A DNA stretch of 64,000 nt from Pleurodeles waltl (GCF_031143425.1 NC_090451.1:352850339-352914338), one strand, 5' to 3'. Shown: positions 11,647 through 25,138, counted from the stretch's first letter. Program-made: numbers and translations. Notes: generated by a model not told the origin, from the sequence alone.

Positions 11647-14594
11647 TGTGAGAAAATGGCCTCTTTCTAGCATGGTTACCCCCGTTTTTGGCCCGTTTGT
11701 CCGTGTGTTTTTACTGTTTCACTGGGATCCTGCTAGTCAGGACCCCAGTGCTCATAGGTTGTGGCCTACTTGTCAGTCTGTTACACTGTTTTTGTCAGTA
11801 TGCTTAACTGTGTCACTGGAGTCCTGCTAACCAGAACTCCAGTGCTTTTGCTCTCTCGGATTCCAAATTTGTACTTTCATACTGGTAACCCAGTATTCCA
11901 CTCCAAATTGGTACACTGGACCCCCTTATAAGTCCCTAGTATATGGTACCTAGGTACCCAGGGCATTGGGGTTCCAGGAGATCCTTATGGGCTGCAGCAT
12001 TTCTTTTGCCACCCATAAGGAGCTCATACAAACACTTCTTCAGGACTGCCATTGCAGCCTGAGTGAAATAGGGTAAGCACTATTTCACAACCATTTTCAC
12101 TGCACCAGGTCACTTATAAGTCACCTATATGTCTACCCTTCAGACCCTGAAGTCTAGGTGCATAGTATCTTTGTGTGAGGGCACCCCTGCACTAGCAGAG
12201 GTATCCCCACTTCATCCAGGCTCATTTTCCCAGACTTCATGAGTGTGGGGACGCCATTATATTTGTGCACTGTATATAGGTTAATACCTATATATAGCTT
12301 CACAGTGGTAACTCCGAATTTGGCCATGTGAGATGTCTAACAACTGGGAATTGTACCCCAATACTGATTCCAGTAATGGTTGCACAATCCCATGCACTCT
12401 GGGGGCTCCACCATGGCCCCCCAGTACTGCCATACCAGCCTTCTGAGGTTTTCACTGCAGCCCCACCTGCTGCCACCTCACAGAGAGGCTTCTGCCCTCC
12501 TGGTGCTTGAGCAGCTCAATCCCAGGAAGGCAGAACAATGCATTTCCTTTAGGAGAGGGGTGTTACACCCTCTCCTTTTGGAAATAGGTGTTACAGGCAT
12601 AGGAGTGGTATCTTTCCTGAGCCTCTATAAATGCTTTGAAGGGCACAGATGGTGTCCTCCTTGCATAATCCAGTCTGAACCGGTTAAGGGACCCCCAGTC
12701 CCTGCTCAGGCACGAAACTGGACAAAGGAAAGGGGAGTGACCACTCCCCTGTCCATCACCACCCCAGGAGTGCTGCCCAGAGCTCCTCCAGAGTGTCCCT
12801 GGGTTCTACCATCTTGTTTTCAGGATGGTCAGGGAGCTCTGGGAGCATCTGAGTGGCCATTGCCAGCTGGTGACATCAGAGACCCCTCATGATAGGTCCA
12901 TACCTGGTTAGGTAGCCAATCCCCCTCTGAGTGCTATTTAGGGTCTCTCCTCTGGGTGTTTCCTCAGATTTGAATGGCAAGACTCCAGCAGGACTCCTCT
13001 GCCTCCTTTGCTTCACCTTCTACCGTCTGATCAAACGCAGAACTGCTCTAGGAACTCTACAACTGGCAACAAAGAAGTAAAGACAACTTATGCGACCTTG
13101 TAACTACAGCTCCTGCCAGCAACTGCAACCGTTTCCAGGTTGTGCACGCTCTGAGGACTGCCTGTCTTCATCCTGCACCAGAAGAACTGAAGGAATCGCC
13201 TGTGGAGTGACAGAGTCACCTCCCTGCTTCAGCAGGCACCTCTCTGCAGCGACGACCGATACTCTGGGTGTCCTCTCCTGATGCCGAGCGTGGATCCTGG
13301 AACACAGGTGGTGGACTAAAGTGACCCTGACTGTCCAAAGGTGCAGCTATCCAAATTTGGTGACGGTAAGAGCTTGCCTCCTTGCGCCAGACAGTACCCC
13401 TGTGCACTGTGTTTTTTTGCAGCTCCTAGGGTTTCTGTGCGCTTTTCCAAGAATTCCTTTGTGCACAGCCTACCCCAGATCCCCAGCACTCTATCCTGCG
13501 AAACTCAGCTGCCTGAGTTGTTCTCCGGCGGTGTGGGATACCTTTGTGTAGTGCTGCAATGACCCCCATTTGCAACTCCTTTATCCCATGCTGTGGGACT
13601 CCTGTGTGCGCTGCCTAATTTTCCTAGGGCTCTCAGAGTTGCTGAGAGCCCTCTCTGTCTCTCCCTCCTGGGTAGAGTCAACCTGGTCCTGGGTTGCGCC
13701 ATTTTTCACGAAATGTATGTTTAGCATTTACCAATGCATGTTTGCGGAATCCAGCGAAGGAAACCAGACTGCATTCATCCATCCGGTGTGGGACATCTTC
13801 TGCACCAACCAGGAACTCGCATCTGTTTTCTTTGGTACAATACTGACTCTGTTGGTTCCACTTTTGCACCTTCATCCGGGTTAGCACGGGCTCCTGTTCT
13901 CCCTGGACTCTTCAGTGCTTCTTGGACTTGACCCCTTCTTCCACAGGTCTTCAGGTCCAGAAATCCATTGTTTGTGTCTTGCATTCTCTCTGGTTCTTGC
14001 ACTGCCTTCTACCACAACTTCTAGTGTGTTTTAGGAAACTTGCTGTGTTTTACTCCTGCTTTCCTGGGCTCTGGGGTGGGGTATTTTAATTACCTTTGGC
14101 GTTTTATTACACTTCCAGCACCCCTCTACACATTACACTTGCCTAGGTGTGGAACTGAATTTCGCATTCCACTATTTTAGTATATGGTTTGTGTTCCCCC
14201 TAGGCCCATTGCAGGTGATTTTCACTATTTGCAGTATTTTCTGACTGTTTGCTTACCTGTTTGTGGTTACTAATGTATATTTTGTGTAATTTACTTCCCT
14301 CCTAAGGGAGTATAGTCTCCAACGTATTTTTGGCCTTGTGTCACTAAAATAAAGTACCTTTATTTTTGTTAAAACTGAGTATTGTCTTTAATGTGTGTGA
14401 GTACTGTGTGACTACAGTGGTATTGCAAGAGCTTTGCATGTCTCCTACTTCAGCCTTGGCTGCTTTGTCTACAGCTACCTCTAGACAGCCTGGCTTCTAG
14501 ACACCGACTACATTTCACTAATAAGGAATAACTGGACCTGTTATAAGGTGGAAGTAACTGTGGTACCCAGTACAAACCAGGTCAGCCTCCTACA
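11647..14594 (+). mobile_element. Older solo LTR, ~2.95 kb, same superfamily
   Basis: Starts TGTGAGAAAATGGCC and ends GGTCAGCCTCCTACA. The whole layout of the family is present but diverged: the CRE is decayed (TGACATCA near 12870), the TATA-like box survives near 12936, the donor reads GTAAGA near 13366, and AATAAAGTACCTTTATT lies near 14350. Flanks CATAT and CATTA are a poor 5-bp match, in keeping with age. One U3 hairpin keeps perfect pairing with a different sequence (CACTGGAG with CTCCAGTG at 11814/11837). No internal domain follows. Confidence 0.85.
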
Positions 14595-15889
14595 CATTAA
14601 CACATACACACAATCTCTCTCACAAATACACTGTCACCGGCAAGCATGCACACAACATGCATTTTAAAGCAATTTTTACTTACCTTAGCTAATAGGGAAG
14701 GCTCTATGCCAGCTAATTGTGCTTCATTTTTTATCACACTAATTCTGAATAATGTAATATGAATCACTATCAGTGTAATCAAATAAATTGCCAGAAAATA
14801 AGGAGAATGGCGCACCAACCGAGCAGCCCCGGTGCACCTGGCACTAATTTTGCCACCTCTGAGGCTAGGGGTCACAAAGGCAGTGCCAGGGGTAGCAAAG
14901 GGCAAGCCAGGGGTCGTAGCTGCGACCCATGGGAGCCCCTAAATGATGTCGATGGGGCACAGCGGCAAAGAAACTGTTCGGTAGTGTACTGGCTATGCGC
15001 TGCATAGTGGTGGCACCCAGTCAACGCCCCCCTCCAAGGGAGGGCCCCACGGGGTCAGAAGGACCACACCCTCTCACCCACCTCCCCAAAACAGAGGCCG
15101 GTCCTGCTCCTATGAAATATGGTTTTAAACAGGGATCTTTTTTTTCACTATTTTGCTCTGTTCGTCGTAGGTGTGAACTGTCAGTGTTTACAGCCGTACA
15201 GGAACAGTGCATTTTCAGTGTAACTGAGCGTACTGTCCACGTCTGCATCAGGTTAAGGATGAGCCCAGGTGCAAATGAAGTCAGTGTTCCCGAAGCATTA
15301 ATTTGTGCAGTGGTGTCACTTGCAATGTGCATTTGTTCACCTAACTAGAGAATATTATCAACATCAATACATTTTTTTAGGGGTCACAGTCTGTTTGAAA
15401 CACTCCATAATAAAACCCTTTTCAGCTCCAGTGGGTCTTGATCTCGCATTTAACTTTCTCAAGTAAATCTACTTTGAGCCTCTGCATGCCTGCACTCTAA
15501 AAATGTAAAAGTTAAAAATTATTTTCCCATTTGCAATTATTTTTTCTACGGTAGTGGGAGAGTTACGGGTTCTTTTGTCTAGACCCAAAGTTACTTAAGT
15601 TCTTGCCTGACCTCTTCTTTCTGCCACAGGATCCTCCAGAGGCAGACAAAAAATTGCACTGGATGGCCCAAGTCTCCTATTTTAAGAAGTCAGAAATGGG
15701 GAAAAAAAAGTATTTGTGGCCTTCCCTGGGCCAATAAGGCCTTGCTGTTTACAAACAAACGCTACAGAGGTGGGTTGGGTTCTGCATCAGGCTTGGTTCT
15801 GAGCTGAGGAACAACGAAACACTTCCTGTAATAGGAGTACAGTCTAAGAAGTGAAAATCAGGCTCACTTGTACTCCCACATGCCATGTT
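14595..15889. other. No recognisable gene; unclassified sequence
   Basis: Mixed-composition sequence with a GC-richer patch near 14800-15080 and T-rich tracts near 15130 and 15365. No domain, terminal repeat or RNA gene recognised. Confidence 0.45.
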
Positions 15890-15961
15890 ACAGGTAGGTC
15901 GCCCCCGCTCCGCATCCCACGCCACCTCCACTCCACATTGCTGTGATCGCCTGTTCCCCCT

Positions 15962-16200
15962 GCCGCTGCGTCCCCTGCTGCCACTCCCGCCTCTCCCCTC
16001 CTTCTCACTGCTCCGTTTCAAGTTTTTCCCGCCGCTGCGTCCCCTGCGGCCCCTCCCGCCCCCCCTCCTTCTCCCGCTCCTTTTCAAGTTTTTCCTGCCG
16101 CCGCGTCCCCTGCAGCCCCTCCCGCCTCCCCCCTCCTTCTCACCGCTCCGTTTCAAGTTTTTCCCGCCGCTGCGTCCCTGCGGCCCCTCCCCCAGCCCTC
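15962..16200 (+). repeat. Tandem 66-69 bp GC-rich monomers at the LINE 5' end
   Basis: Units begin GCCGCTGCGTCCC at about 15962, 16031, 16097 and 16166 and each full one ends in TTTCAAGTTTTTCC, giving three full copies of 69, 66 and 69 bp and a partial fourth. An inverted CCAAT box (ATTGG, near 16204) follows. The position at the start of the LINE suggests promoter monomers like those of some mammalian L1s; that role is inferred. Confidence 0.7.
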
Positions 16201-16519
16201 TCATTGGTCAGGCCCTCCCGCCTCCCAGCTGCCACTCCCACCCTCCCCTTCTCTTATGGCAGCCGCACGAAGCGGATGCGCCGCTGGCGCGCCAAAGGCA
16301 AGCCCATCTGTGCCCGTCCGTGCCTGGACCGCACTCAACTCCAGAACCCCTGGCCCCAGCAACAGCCACCATGCCAGCGTTTGTTACGATGCCAACACCC
16401 TCCGCGCACTCAACACCAGCCGACTCACCACCTGCTTCCAGGCCTCTCCAAAGAGCACGCACGGACCCTTCTCCTGCCACAACTGCAGCTTCACCTGCAA
16501 CAGAGCCTACATACCTCCT

Positions 16520-19237
16520 AGGATCAAGACCAACCACCTCCGTTGCATACTCCTCAACACCCGCTCAGCCCGCAAGCACGCCATCGAAGTCTGATACCTG
16601 CTCGACTCCACCTCCCCGGACGTGGCCTTCCTAACCGAAACCTGGTGGAACGACTCCTCAGCACCCGACATCGCCATAGCCATCCCGAACGGATACAAAG
16701 TCGCTCGCAGAGACCGCACCAACAGAACCGGAGGAGGCATAGCCATCGTCCACAAAGCCACCCTCGAAGTCAAAACCACCCCGGACAACTCCTTCAGCGC
16801 CGCCAAACTCCTTCACTTCTAAATCTGCACCGACCCCACGCTCAGAGAAACTCTCATTTATAGACCCCCAGGACCCATGGCACCCTTCAGCAACGCCATC
16901 GCCGACCTGGCCAGCCCCCACGCACTCGCCTCCACAGACTACATCCGCCTCGAGGACCTGAACTTTCACCTCGAAAACAACAATGACACCAACTCAACCA
17001 CCCTGACCGAAAACCTTGCCAACCTTGGCTTCACACAGCTCATCAACACACCCACCCACACAGCCGGTCACACCCATGACCCCATCTTCTCCACAAGCAA
17101 CCACGTCACCTTCAACCACACCACCGAACTCTACTGGACCGACCACCACTGCATTCACTTCACCTTCAAGAAAAAGACAGAACACCACCTCACCGAACAA
17201 CCACCACGCCGCCGATGGGGCAAAATCACCGAACTCCAACTAATCAACGCCCTAGCCCTTAAACCTCCCGTCAATCCCAACGACCCTGACATTGCGGCAC
17301 ACAACCTCAAGCTATGGATCACCGACTGCGCCGACCACCTTGCTCCACTCAGAAAACCCTCCAACAACCACAGCAACAGAAAAGCCACCTGGTTCACCGA
17401 CGACCTCCAAACGCCACTGCCGAAAACTCAAATATGACTACTCGAACGCACTCCAGACAACCACACGGCCCTCAAGGATGTCACACACAAACACCACCAA
17501 CTCATCAGGCTAGCAAAAAGATCCTCCTTCAAAACCCTCCTAGAAAACAACGCCCACGACTGCAAGAACTCTTCAGCATCGTAAAAGAACTCTCAACCCA
17601 AACACCACCGTCATCGACATCACTCCCTCTAAAGAACTTTGCGACGCCCTAGCAACCGCCTTCCACCGAAAAAATCACGGACATCCACGACAGCTTCAAC
17701 TCCCCTCACACTCCGGACCCTCCTACCCCACCCGCTACGACCAACTGACCTCCTGGACCAACATCAGCGACGGTGAAACCCGCAAGACCATGAACTCCTT
17801 CCACTCCGGATCACCATCAGACCTCTGCCCACACCACATCTTCAACAAAGCAGACACGGCCATTGCACCACACCTACGGAAAGCCATCAACATCTCCTTC
17901 GAAACTGCAGGATTCCCGGACAGCTGGAAACATGCCGAAATCCACACCCTTCTCAAGAAACCAAAGGCAGACCCCAAGGACCTGAAAAACTTCCGGCCCA
18001 TATCTCTGCTCCCGTTCCCGGCGAAGATCATCGAGAAAATCGTCAACACTCAGCTCACTCGATACCTCGAAGACAACAACATCCTCGTGCCCTCCTTGCC
18101 GCCACAGACAACATCAGAAGCCACCTCGACAATGGAGAAACATCAGCCCTCATCCTCCTAGACCTATCAGCCGCCTTTTACACCGTATGTCACCACACCC
18201 TAAAATCCCGCCTCCACGCAATAGGAATCCCGGACCAGGCCCTTGAATGGACCGCATCCTTCCTCGCCGGCAGAACCCAAAGAGTCCACCTCCCCCCGTA
18301 CCAATCTAAAGACTTCAACATCATCTGCGGCGTACCCCAGGGCTCATCCCTCAGCCCGACGATGTTCAACATCTACATGGCCCCCCTCGCACAAGTGGCC
18401 CGGCAGCACAACCTCAACATCATCTCCTACGCCGACGACACCCAACTCATCCTCTCCCTCACCAAGGACCCGCACACCGCCAAAACCAACCTCCACGAGG
18501 GACTAAAAGCCATCGCCGACTGGATGAGAGACAGCCGGCTAAAACTGAACTTGGACAAAACAGAGGTCCTCATCCTTGGGCGCACCCCTCCGCCTGGGAC
18601 AACTCTTGGTGGCCGTCCACACTGGGTCCCCCACCGACAGCACACGAAACCTCGGCTTCACCCTCGACTCCTCACTCTCCATGTCAAAGCAGGTCAGCGC
18701 CATCTCCTCCTCCTGCTACAACACCCTCAGCATGCTTCGCAGAATTTACAAATGGATCCCAACCGAAACAAGAAAAACAGTAACCCAGGCCTTCGTCAGC
18801 AACAGACTCGACTACGGCAACGCCCTCTACACCGGTATCTCATCCAAACTCCTCCAACGTATCTAAAACGCCTCCGCCCGACTCATCCTCAACATCCCTC
18901 GCCACTGCCACATCACCCCCACCTAAGAGACCTTCACTGGCTCCCTGTCAACAAGAGAATCACCTTCAAGCTCCTCACCCACGCACACAAGGCACTCCAC
19001 AACACCGGACCATCATACCTGAACAACAGACTCCGCTTCTACACCCCCACCCAACATCTACGCTCCGCCAACCTCGCCCTCGCCTCCGTCTCCCGCATCC
19101 AACGCAAATCTTCCGGCGGCAGATCATTCCGGTACCTCGCCGCCAAGACCTGAAACACCCTCCTGCCGGATCTACGACAGACCCAGGACCTTCTTTCCTT
19201 CAGAAAACTACTCAAGACTTGGCTCTTCAAGCAGTAG
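16520..19237 (+). pseudogene. LINE ORF2 remnant: endonuclease-reverse transcriptase
   Basis: The endonuclease begins near LLNTRSARKHAIEV, with FLTETWW (catalytic Glu), GGGIAIVHK, YRPPGP, an altered GDFN-like box reading EDLNFHLE, THTAGHTHDPIFS and the TDHH box near 17140. The RT contains FRPISLLPFPAKIIEK near 17990, LLDLSAAF near 18160, GVPQGSSLSP near 18330 and YADD at 18428-18439. The C-terminal LHWLPVNKRITFKLL and SFRKLLKTWLFKQ segments are typical of the L2/CR1 group. It is broken by stops near 16593 (TGA) and 16820 (TAA) and by several frameshifts (about 17400, 17640, 18110, 18600, 18890). YADD is intact, but the total product cannot be made. The family assignment is confident; the exact clade is not. 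Confidence 0.85.
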
Positions 19238-19334
19238 CAGCACCCCTCCAACCCCCCCTGCCCCGCCCCCAGCACCTTGAAACCCTCACGGGTATGTAGT
19301 GCACTTTACAAATTAACTGATTGATTGATTGATG

Positions 19335-22300
19335 TTATATCGTAGTAATAAAACATTGTTCTTTCAATTTGCTTCTCCCATGTGCCTTGGTATTGCAGTC
19401 TCCATGTGCAAAACCCGAATGATCCAAAGCTCTTCTACTTTCCATGTCTCTCTTATTCTACATTAAAACCTGGAAGAAATAAGACAGCATTTGCGTCCCT
19501 CAGATTCGTGTCTTCCTCTTCATTGGAGGTCTTGCACCTGTCTGGGCGCCTGCCACAATGAATCACGACAATCCCCTGCCTTACTGGGCTTTGCAGATTG
19601 TTGCCCTCACAGGCCTGCGCCCTGAGGCTCATGGGCAGCACCTTTCCTCTTTATTCTGGACCAGCTATCAACTATTTTAATTCTTTGAAAGATTCCTCTT
19701 CAACATACATTCTGGCACATACAAGGGTAGCCAATCAAACAACAGCAGTTACCACCAATGTTTCCAACATCGGCTACCCCATCATCACATGCATCATCCT
19801 CCACCAAAAAAGATACAATATCAGCTTCCTCCAAGGCCTCCTGTGGAATTTCTAAGCACCACAGACACTAAGACTGAGGTAAAACTAAACATAATTATTA
19901 CTGCTACATTCACAGAATGTAGATAGGCATTAAATCATACCTGCACCGCAGTAAAGTCTGTAACATTCCATTGATTGGTCTATGTGGTCCACTGCCTTCT
20001 GGGACAAAATGATGATGTTGTCTCCATATTTATTTATTTTCTGCTACGAGTAAAGGTTTTCAGCATTGCCCTGTGGAAGACAAAAGGAGCCGCTCAGCTC
20101 TTCATCATGGACCTAGGTACACTCCTCCACACTGTCTCTTTCCATGTCCTTCCTCCTCTACATGAAATACTCACTGACACTCCTCTTCCATCGCCTGGGA
20201 AAACCCCCTGCAATGGACTTGCCTTAATATGAGACAAAGAACTGGTCAACTGGACCCATGTATGTGTGTACATCCCCTTTGCAATTCCCTCTGATGTGAC
20301 GTCACATAACACCAAAGGGAGAGTTTGGCAATCCCTAGATCCACCATTAGATACTTCATAGATTTACCCTATTAGAGAGTGCTCACTTTTTCCACCTACT
20401 GAACATCGTCTTTAAAAGATTGGCTCTGCTCCCTTTCCCATCTTTTTTGGGCAATTTCTTTTTTGGGAACCGTAAATAGAAGTCACAGGGCCAAAACACA
20501 AGGGAAGAAAAAGTAGTGGCATAGAAAGTCGGCTGCCTGACCTACCAGTAAGTACCACTACCCGGTCTATGGAAGCTGACCCCTAGTGCAGCATCCCTGC
20601 GATGTCTCTATCACATGTATGAGATTTGACACACTGTGGTAAAGAGGGTCTGAAACTGGCAGACACGTGGCAGATCGCTGCATAGTTGATATGGAAGGAG
20701 ACTTCTGAACAGTAGTGTATTCCGACAGCATTGTGTGCAGGCAACCCAAGTAATGTACCTGGGTTGAGCAAACATCCTTTCACACCTCCAAATGTATTGT
20801 CAGTCTTATAGTCTTCTGAACACTGTACATTCTGCAAACATGCACTTTCCCAGATGTACACACACACATATCCATGGATGTTGAGTCTACTATCACATCA
20901 CCCATGGGTAAAATAACGTTCTGTTAGTGGTGATTCGTAAATAGAATTCAATCAATTTTCACTTTATGTACTTGGTACCAGGCCTCCTGCAACTTTAGAT
21001 TACTTGTAGGATGAATTCCACATCCCTTGATACCAACTGTCCCATCTTGATTTTCTTTGTATGCCTTTTTCATGAAGCTTTCTCTATTTGGCATGCTCAG
21101 TGGCTCCTATCTTAATGGCCCACTGAGACACCAACTCTAGTGAGTGGTTTGCAGCAGAGCTTGAGAATGCTGCTCCGCGAGGGCGGAAACTCGGTCTACC
21201 TCAGAAAGTGTCTTTGAGGGTGTATTCAACCTTAACCCCTTTATAAATAAGTTACTGGTTGATGGAAATGGATTATAGTTTTTGGGGTTCTAAACGGCTA
21301 CACCACCGGTAGGTGAATTTTGAATCCTCCATATAAAAAAAAAAAAAACTTAAAAAAAATCACCTCCCATTAGCTAGGATCTTCTTTAACTCAAGCTATG
21401 TTTGTGTCATAATATGTGCTGTGTGCAGTGTGTCGTTTAAAAACTGGGCAAAGTGCACACAATTATGCATATGTGCTTGTCAGCACAGTGACAGGCCCAT
21501 CTCCACCCCCGATATATCATCTGTGAGTTCGGATAAAGTGCCCATCCCTGGCAGGCCGTGCATCATCAGAATGTATTTAATCCAGCAACCAAATCCAGCA
21601 ATTTGAAGAATTCTATAATCTTGCTTGCAAAAGCCTGCAGCCCTTCCTGGCTTGGGTCCCTGACACTGCATGCTGCTCATTTCCACTAGCCTGCAACAAT
21701 GCCGGAGGCTCTGACTGTCCACCCACAACTTTGCCTGCCTGACTGGGATCTGTCTGTAAGTCAACAGCCATAGGATCCCCTTGCATTCTTCCTGCATGTT
21801 ATTGAGAACAGACTTTGTGTCTGGGGTTGAAAGAGTGTCTGGACCTATATTAGATATTCATTCTGACCATGCTGGCCGTGCAGTGGTCCTGCAGTTGACC
21901 AGCCCCTGTAACCGTGACTTGTGACTTTTGACATATCGATATGTAATAATTCTGATTGGACACTGACATTTATTGTGTGTGTAATCGTTGTGTTTTACTG
22001 TGTCTGGCTCAAAGTTCATATGGCCAAATACTCAAGCTCCTTAGTCTTGATGCCATCTCTTACTTCACCACTCTACACTTCAAGGCTGTTTGCCTCACTC
22101 TTGCAGCTTCTTTTTAATATCTTCTTTCTCCCTTTGTCGCTGTTTTCCTGTGTTGCTTTCTCCTCTGATCTTCCTCTGCCTTCTCTAAGACCCGTTCCCA
22201 AAAGTGAGTGCGCCTCATTAGCGACCACCGACACAAATCAAGCCGTGGTTTGAGGGCTTTTGCCCCAACATCCATCATTAGTGACCAAAAGCAGTGTCAC

Positions 22301-22619
22301 CTTTAATACTGATAGATTGTCCCTCAAATGTCATAATCTGGATAAAGGACTGACAATACTATTTCAGCAAAGATCGTGTTTCACTGTGTGCTTTAGTTAT
22401 CTGTATGGATCGTTTACTCCCCCTAGCAGAGGAAAGGCAGCTAGCCAGTCTACACGTCACGTATGCCCTTTCAATACCTAATAAATAGACAGTGACCGAT
22501 AACATTTATTCAAAAAAGATAAGACACTGCCCCCCGTCAGCTTCTGGGAAGGCTAAAAAGACTAATAAACATTGTCCAAATGGTGTTAGCAACCCCCTCT
22601 TTACTGAGATGATACAGAT
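19335..22619. other. Single-copy-looking intergenic sequence, no gene recognised
   Basis: About 3.3 kb without obvious terminal repeats or domain-bearing ORFs. There is an A-rich run near 21337-21358. The longest ORFs here (about 85-110 codons) show no family signature. It may be ancestral intergenic or intronic DNA. Confidence 0.5.
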
Positions 22620-22960
22620 TATATGTATTTCTGCCGTGAAATAACTGAGGCCATCTGTGAGCTAACTCCCTTCTGCTGGCAGTAATGATTCCCCACCTGT
22701 CAATATTGATGAATTATTCATTGGCACTTAGAACTTGGAGATTAATCCCAATTATCGGAACACATATTTAAACATGTTCGCTTTGAAACACCTCCCACTC
22801 CTTAAACGAGAACTGATTAAGCACTGAGGTCCCGCACTGAGGGCATGTTTCCTCTTGTAATGCCATATTTGTTGTACTTGTAAGAAACCACAGATGTTAA
22901 TGGGCTGCATAATTAATGTAACTGCTTTTATTGAGAGGTGTAGATGCGCATCCTAGACCC
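22620..22960. promoter_or_regulatory. Candidate conserved non-coding regulatory element
   Basis: A non-repeat island rich in homeodomain-type cores: TAATGATT near 22684, GAATTATTCATTGG, GATTAATCCCAATTATC (an OTX-like TAATCC) and CATAATTAATG near 22910. An E-box plus MEIS-like CACCTGTCA lies near 22695 and an ONECUT-like TATTGAT nearby. The clustering resembles vertebrate developmental enhancers. This is pattern recognition only, with no alignment. Confidence 0.3.
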
Positions 22961-23036
22961 CGAAATAACAAAATATATTTAAACAAAAGGTCAGGATACT
23001 GACGCCTGTGTTCCAGTACATTTAATATTTTATGCA

Positions 23037-25138
23037 TGTAGGAGGTTGGCCTGGTTTGTAGTGGGTGCCTAAGGTACTTATACCTTATACCAGGTGCAGT
23101 TATCCCTTATTAGTGAAATGTAGGCAGTGTTCTAGCAGGTTAGGCTGATAGAGGTAGCTATAGCAAAGCATCTTAGGCTGAACTAGAAGACATGCAAAGC
23201 TTCTGTAATACCACAATAGTTACATAGTACTTATACACAATAAAATACAATACTCAGTGTTATAAAAAATGAAGGTACTTTATTTAGTGACACAAAGCCA
23301 AAAATATCTTAGAGGCAATACTCCTCCTAGTGGTATACACAAGTAATCAAAATCAGGTAAGTAAACAGTCACAGAATAGTGCAAACAGTAGAAAATACAA
23401 TAGTATGCAATAGGCCTAGGGGCGACACAAACCATATACTAAAATGGTGGAATGTGAATAATGAATTCCCCTCTAGGCAAGTGTAGTGTGTAGAGGGGCG
23501 CTGAAAGTGTAAGAAAACACCAAAGTTAAGTAAAGTACCCCACCCCAGGGCCCAGGAAAACAGGAGTAAAGTACAGCAAGTTTCCTCAGGACTTATGCAA
23601 GAACCAAGCAAGACTGCAAGCATCCAACAATGGATTTTAGGACCTGAAGACCTGTGGAGAGAGGGGACCAAGTCCAGAAGTCTATGAAGAGTCCAGGAAG
23701 AACAGGACCCCCTGCCAACCTGGAAGAAGCTGCAAAATTGGATTCTCCAGTTGGAAGAAAAGTACAGAAATGCACCAAAGAAGATAGCTGTGGTTTTCTG
23801 CTTGATGCAGGAGATGTCCCACGTCGATTAGTTGGATGCAGGCTGTTTGCGTCGCTGGATTCCGCCAACAAGCCTTGGTTCACGCAAGAACACGCTTTGC
23901 TTCAAAGAGGGGCTGCCCTGACCCAAGAGGGACCTGGGGGTTTCAACTCGTACTGAGGAGACAGAGGGGGCTCTCAGTACTTCAGAGAGCCCTCAGAAGA
24001 CCAGGCAGCACCTACGGGAGTCCCAGGACACAGGGACAAAGAAGTTGCAAAGTGCGGTCATCGCAGCACTACACAAGAGGATCCCACGCCGCCGGAGAAC
24101 AACTTAGAGAGCTGTGTGTCGCTGGATGGAGTGCTGGGGACCTGGGCTACGCTGTGCATGAAGAACTTTTGGAAGAAGTGCACAGAAGCCCAAGGAGCTG
24201 CAGAAGACGCAGTGCACAGGGGTACTGTCGCAGCACTGGGAGACAAGCTCTTCCCTCCACTAAATTTGGACAGCTGGACCTTTGGACAGTCTTGGTCAGT
24301 CCACCACTTGTGTTCCAGGGATCACGCTCATCGACAGGAGAGGAATCCCAGAGTACCGGTTGTTTCACAGAAAGGTGCCTGCTGGAGCAGGGAAGTGACT
24401 CCGTCACTCCATGGGAGATTCCTTTGGTTCTTCTGGTTCAGGGTGAAGATAGGCAATCCTCAGAGAGTGCACACCTTGGAAACTGATGCAGTTGCTGGCT
24501 GGAGCTGAAGTTGCAGGTCACAGTAGCCTTCCTGGATACTGTGTTGCAGTTACAGCGGTTCCTGGAGCAGTCTGCGGTTGATCCGACAGAAGCTGAAGCA
24601 GAGGAATCCTGAAGGAGTTTTGCAAACCAAATCTCAGGAAACACCCAGAGGAGAGACCCTAAATAGCCCTGAGAGGGGAATTGGCTACCTACCCAGGTAT
24701 GCACCGATCAGGAGGGTCTCTAATGTCACCTGCTGGCACTGGCAGCTCAGAGGTCTCCAGAGGGTCCCCACACCTTAGAATCCAACATGGCTAATGCCAG
24801 GGATACTTTGGAGGAGCTCTGGGCGCCACCCCTGGTGTGGTGATGGACAGGGGAGTGGTCACTCCCCTTTCCTTTGTCCAGTTTCACACCAGAGCAGGGA
24901 CTGGGGGGGTCTCTGAACCAGTGTAGACTGGATTATGCAAGGAAGGCACCATTTGTGCCCTTCAAAGCATTTCCATAGGCTCTGGGAGGCTGCCCCTCCC
25001 ATGCCTGTAACGCCTATTTCCAATGGGAGAGGGTGTAACACCCCTCTCCTAAATGAAACGCATTGTTCTGCCTTCCTGGGATTGAGCTGCTCAATCCCCA
25101 GGAGGGCAGTCCCCTGTCTGTGAGGTGGCAGCAGCTGG
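23037..25138 (-). mobile_element. 5'-truncated ~3 kb-family LTR, minus strand
   Basis: Begins TGTAGGAGGTTGGCCTGG (LTR 3' terminus on the minus strand) and runs to the GGTGGCAGCAGCTG segment, where family similarity stops. About 0.9 kb of the LTR 5' part is missing. The poly(A) palindrome is mutated (AAAATGAAGGTACTTTATT near 23265) and the CRE is decayed near 24722, so it is old. It is most like the copy at 11647-14594. Confidence 0.8.

Larger units (their letters stand above)
15890..19334 (+). mobile_element. Decayed CR1/L2-like LINE, near full length
   Basis: GC-rich 5' region with tandem repeats (15962-16200), then an ORF2-like region encoding an apurinic-type endonuclease, a reverse transcriptase and the C-terminal tail of the L2/CR1 group. 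It ends in a short (TGAT)n tail at 19315-19334 after GTGCACTTTACAAATTAAC. The tandem tetranucleotide 3' tail, rather than poly(A), fits L2/CR1-type LINEs. CpG-rich codon use (many CCG, GCC, GAC) stands out against the AT-rich flanks. The left boundary is uncertain and no target duplication was found. Confidence 0.8.

Noticed and set aside
15885..16634. 249-codon Pro/Leu/Ser-rich plus-strand ORF
   Set aside because: Produced by the GC-rich tandem monomers of the LINE 5' end; composition and repeats explain its length, and the endonuclease lies in another frame.
16658..17397. Several 80-100 codon minus-strand ORFs across the LINE
   Set aside because: Shadows of the CpG-rich ORF2 on the opposite strand.
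23836..24486. 216-codon plus-strand ORF
   Set aside because: Lies antisense in an old truncated LTR; the same region is covered by the antisense-ORF finding, and this copy has shifted frames.
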